64,000 bases of DNA from Thuidium tamariscinum (taxonomy: Eukaryota; Streptophyta; Bryopsida; Hypnales; Thuidiaceae), in NCBI GenBank assembly GCA_947034885.2, contig OX344751.2, positions 9,238,001 to 9,302,000 on the forward strand, read 5' to 3'. Within the stretch, counting starts at the first letter, position 1. Each line of letters starts with the position of its first letter. Of this stretch, positions 60,913-64,000 are shown piece after piece. The notes under the pieces are model-generated. The model had not been told where the DNA came from, did not search any database, and was given only the letters and a program-made list of their open reading frames with translations. Position numbers and translations under genes: made by a program.

Positions 60913-62952
60913 AGCAAGCAAGCGAGACATTTGTGCAAGTCCCCCGGCCTCATGTCTCGTAGCTTTTTCCAGTTTATTTTTATTCGCAGTGTTGTTAATT
61001 TCAACATGAAGAGACAATTGCACTTCAAAGTGACAATCTGAATCACGTTCAGTTCCGAGCGAAGAGTGTTTATTACTATCGATGAAGAATTTTGAACTAA
61101 TCAACTCAGAGCCCGATGTTTTGGCCAAATAATCGTAAGATAGCGCATTTGGAGAAGCACAGTTGAGATTGCTCATGCGTATTGTAAGTGAGAACCTTCG
61201 CTGAATATCTGTCCAGTACTAAGTTACATCTATGTCTATCTTTAGTTTCCAATGTTAGAGTTTTAAGATATAGGTGGGCAACTTTGAAGACGTGAAATTT
61301 CTAAATTCCATCATTTTCTCGGTACGTTTTGAAACACAGAAATTTGCAGAAACAATGGTTGTGACTTGTGACCATGCCAGGCACAAATTCTTCGTGCTAA
61401 GAATCTAAGATACATGATGATTTCGTAAATAGAAAACATTTGAATGGGTTTAAATAAGATTGAACTTACTAGGTCAGGTCAGCGTTGCTTTGATTTGTTG
61501 AACGGGAAGTGTCCGTGTTTATAACGCCAGTTCAAAATCGAATTGGTTCAGGATGTCCTGCGAGAACTTGATCTGCAAATTCCTCAGATTCTCGAGCACT
61601 GAGGTTTCACGATCTGGTTGGGCAACTGAATACCCACCCAAATGCTTGAGTAGTAACTCTCAGCACTTGGATGTGACATTTTCGCAAACTGAGATTTGCC
61701 AAATCAATTATCTGACTGCTAAAGTGACAGCTTGAATTCTGATTTTGTGGGAGAAGCACGCACAGTACCTAGGATTTGTTTCGGAGGGCAGAGAGGGTTG
61801 GATTTCAGATTGGGAACCCATTCCTGCCGACTGTCAGATACTTTGAGTGCTTTCATTGTGACAATCGGATTTTTTTGTAACGGCTTGCAACTCTTCTTAG
61901 TTTTCCATATTTGAAAGGATTTTAATCACAAAAAATATGAACTATTTACATACATATTGATATCATGATAGTGATGTTTGGATACCATATGAGAAATATC
62001 ATATTATTGGATTCTGGAATTTATCGTTTTGAAATGAGAAGCCTGTTGGATTAAGAATATTGGTGACTCTTAGCAGCTCTTGTCGATGCTTGTGCTTGAT
62101 CCACAACTTGCACTAGCTTCAGTTTCAGATAAGGCATTTCGAGAGAGGTAGAGGTACAAACATTCAATAATAGGATCCATGTTCATATGCTTAATAGGAT
62201 GATTTCAAGTGTAGTCAATGTATGCTTACAAAGGGTTATCTAAATTGTTTGATTATCAACAAATATGAACTCACTAATTGTTTTTGGTTTGCAATTTTCT
62301 TTGAAACAGGAATCAAGCTCAAATCTATCTATTGTGAATTATTTTGTTAAAGGGAGCTTCTAAAGAGTCGTTTTCAAGGCATCAATTTCTAGAAAGGCTT
62401 CCATCTAGCAAGCTCCTTGCAAGGGATTGAAATATTTTGTTGAATTTGTGAAGTACTTGATCACATCTATTGCAAGACAACCTTCCTAATGGATGCAAGT
62501 TCTATAAATCGATTGGATCCACTAGAGATCGACCAAGATTTTGTAGACACAATACACAGTAAGTATACATTTTTCATCAATTTCTACAATATAGAGTTCG
62601 AAAGTCCTACTATAAAAGGTTTAATAAGAGATTTGGTAATTAGATGGATGCCAAATTTCGTGATTACAAGGGTTATTTTGCATGTGAAAATGTTTGATGG
62701 CATTATTCAAATGGGAACATACTTTAATAATCTTGCTTTTGTCAAGATTTTGAGAAGATATAATTAGTGAAGATAAGGTTCTTAACAACTAGTTGGAAGA
62801 TGAAATAATATTTAAAGTCCTACTTCATAAAGGTTTCTTTATCTGTAGGGAATCTTATTCATGACAATTCTTTCAATTTAATAGGTAGAATATTTTATGT
62901 TGAAAATTCTTTATTTGTGTTGCTTAGGACACTTGCAAAAGGTGTTGTGCCC
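60913..62952. other. Intergenic region
   Basis: No recognisable gene. Frames at 61553-61914 and 62489-62767 (60-92 codons) have no domain I can name. Confidence 0.4.
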
Positions 62953-62960
62953 TATAAATA
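62953..62960 (+). promoter_or_regulatory. TATA box candidate for the right-edge gene
   Basis: TATAAATA inside CCTATAAATATGAGAC lies about 260 bases before the start codon at 63217. Confidence 0.4.
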
Positions 62961-63216
62961 TGAGACTCCACCTTATGGCCCTTGGGCAAAGCATCTCACT
63001 TGTACAAAACCCTCTTGCAAGTGTCTTATTCTAAATAAAAACATCATTAATGAAGGAAATGAAGTTGTTAGTTATAAGCTCTCTTCAAATCATTAATCAT
63101 ACTTCTTCAAACTAAATACATGAAGTTTTGTATATAGTGTTTAAGATTATTAGGAATATTAATCAAGAAACTTTTTTTTTTGAAAGTTGTAAGGTTTTTG
63201 ACGACTTCTATTGTCA

Positions 63217-64000
63217 ATGATGATTATAGAAGAGATAGAGGGTATCAAATCTACAACACATGGTGAGACTTCTACTCCACGTGCAATCAATGACCAAGTC
63301 ATTCAACGAATCCGAAGTAAACTTCAAATATCCGAATGGAATGTGCACATGGCAAATGTACTCTCCGAATGCTTAACACCATCGCAAGTGAAAGCAAATA
63401 TGGATGTTTTAAGATCAGAGACGAATCGGAACAAGCTTCGAGATCAAATGTCATGCTTGAATGGTGAAGATGTGTTTGAAATTGCACAACAAATCTTTCA
63501 AGCAATAGAAGAAGGCGAACTAGAGGAGTTCAAGAAGTTGATGGATGAAAAGGTGAACGATTGGAATTTTCAATTAGAAGAGTATGGAAATATGACCCCC
63601 CTTCTTTGGGCAGTATTACATGGGCAAGGGTCGATTGTGGGAGTCTTCCGTGAACATGCATTGGCCAAAGGATCTACTGAATTAATGTTCATGATCTCTG
63701 ATAAGTATGGGTTTAGAATCTTGAATGTGGCTGTTTTTGCATATTTGATAGTGCCAAAGTCAAAACATGACAATGTGAGAAGAATGCTCAAAGATCTTTC
63801 AGATTGGGAACATCAATCAGGAAAAAGTCTTGGATATATGGATTCACGATTGGAGAAGGGCTCTCCTCCTTGCAAAATTTATTATGGTATTGAGGATACA
63901 CTTACTCGCTACTATGTTGATGATCTTCGTCACCTTGGCTTTTACATGAACCCTCTCCATCTTGCAACATGGTTTGCTCCCTATGAAGCTGCCATTCATA
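63217..64000 (+). CDS. Ankyrin-repeat-like protein, 3' partial at window edge
   Basis: An uninterrupted frame of at least 261 codons from ATG 63217 (the first ATG after an in-frame stop at 63199) to the edge. Residues 1-85 are charged and mostly helical (RIRSKLQISEWNVHMANV, LRSETNRNKLRDQMSCL). Residues 95-147 follow the ankyrin pattern: AIEEGELEEFKKLMDEKV, then EEYGNMTPLLWAVLHGQG. Two weaker repeat-like segments follow (DKYGFRILNVAVFAYL and LGFYMNPLHLATW). It sits in a repeat-rich region, so it could be a member of an expanded plant family or part of a mobile element; no transposase or RT motif is seen. Function cannot be stated. Confidence 0.6.
   Translation, partial: MMIIEEIEGIKSTTHGETSTPRAINDQVIQRIRSKLQISEWNVHMANVLSECLTPSQVKANMDVLRSETNRNKLRDQMSCLNGEDVFEIAQQIFQAIEEGELEEFKKLMDEKVNDWNFQLEEYGNMTPLLWAVLHGQGSIVGVFREHALAKGSTELMFMISDKYGFRILNVAVFAYLIVPKSKHDNVRRMLKDLSDWEHQSGKSLGYMDSRLEKGSPPCKIYYGIEDTLTRYYVDDLRHLGFYMNPLHLATWFAPYEAAIH

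Noticed and set aside
1..64000. CRISPR arrays, rRNA genes, tRNA genes and LTR retrotransposon coding regions.
   Set aside because: No spaced identical repeats, rRNA cores, tRNA folds or RT/integrase motifs were seen on either strand by eye.

Overview
The window looks like nuclear DNA of a land plant. Genes are split by many short introns, intergenic DNA is very AT-rich while exons are GC-richer, one intron carries a plant-type TTTAGGG run, and the gene set (fasciclin-like arabinogalactan protein, mitochondrial arginase, plastid-targeted proteins) is plant-like. Compact genes in an AT-rich background suggest a bryophyte, possibly a moss; that is inference.

Layout. 1-3258 (-): a plastid SDR-type NAD(P)-binding protein like Arabidopsis At2g34460, its 3' end lost at the left edge. 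3.3-9.4 kb: AT-rich repeats with a CACTA-type MITE. 9494-11339 (+): a mitochondrial ISCA2-like Fe-S assembly protein in five exons. 11.4-18.5 kb: repeats with two TIR elements. 19330-20136 (+): a fasciclin-like AGP. 20.4-30.4 kb: repeats. 30870-32777 (-): an alpha carbonic anhydrase in six exons. 35074-36764 (-): an unrecognised plastid-targeted two-helix protein, head to head with a class IV histone deacetylase (36832-41866, +, 14 exons). 43107-44747 (-): arginase in two exons. 46340-47567 (-): a broken B3/REM-like gene. 48-63 kb: nested non-autonomous DNA transposons and minisatellites. 63217-64000 (+): an ankyrin-like open frame running off the right edge.

Main observation. The first exon of the ISCA2-like gene resembles the first exon of the arginase gene 35 kb away. 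The match covers the start codon context, the presequence, the internal NSSFLQ residues conserved in plant arginases, and the splice donor, with about 49 codons missing from the ISCA2 copy. The simplest reading is that a mitochondrial targeting exon was copied from arginase onto an Fe-S assembly gene. Other points are a 67-bp gap between start codons at the divergent gene pair, a GC-AG intron in the deacetylase, and several MITE families whose ends and target-site duplications can be read directly.

The genes do not form an operon or one pathway. Several products are predicted to be organellar (plastid SDR protein, mitochondrial ISCA2, plastid membrane protein, mitochondrial arginase), and two enter the secretory route (fasciclin-like AGP and carbonic anhydrase).
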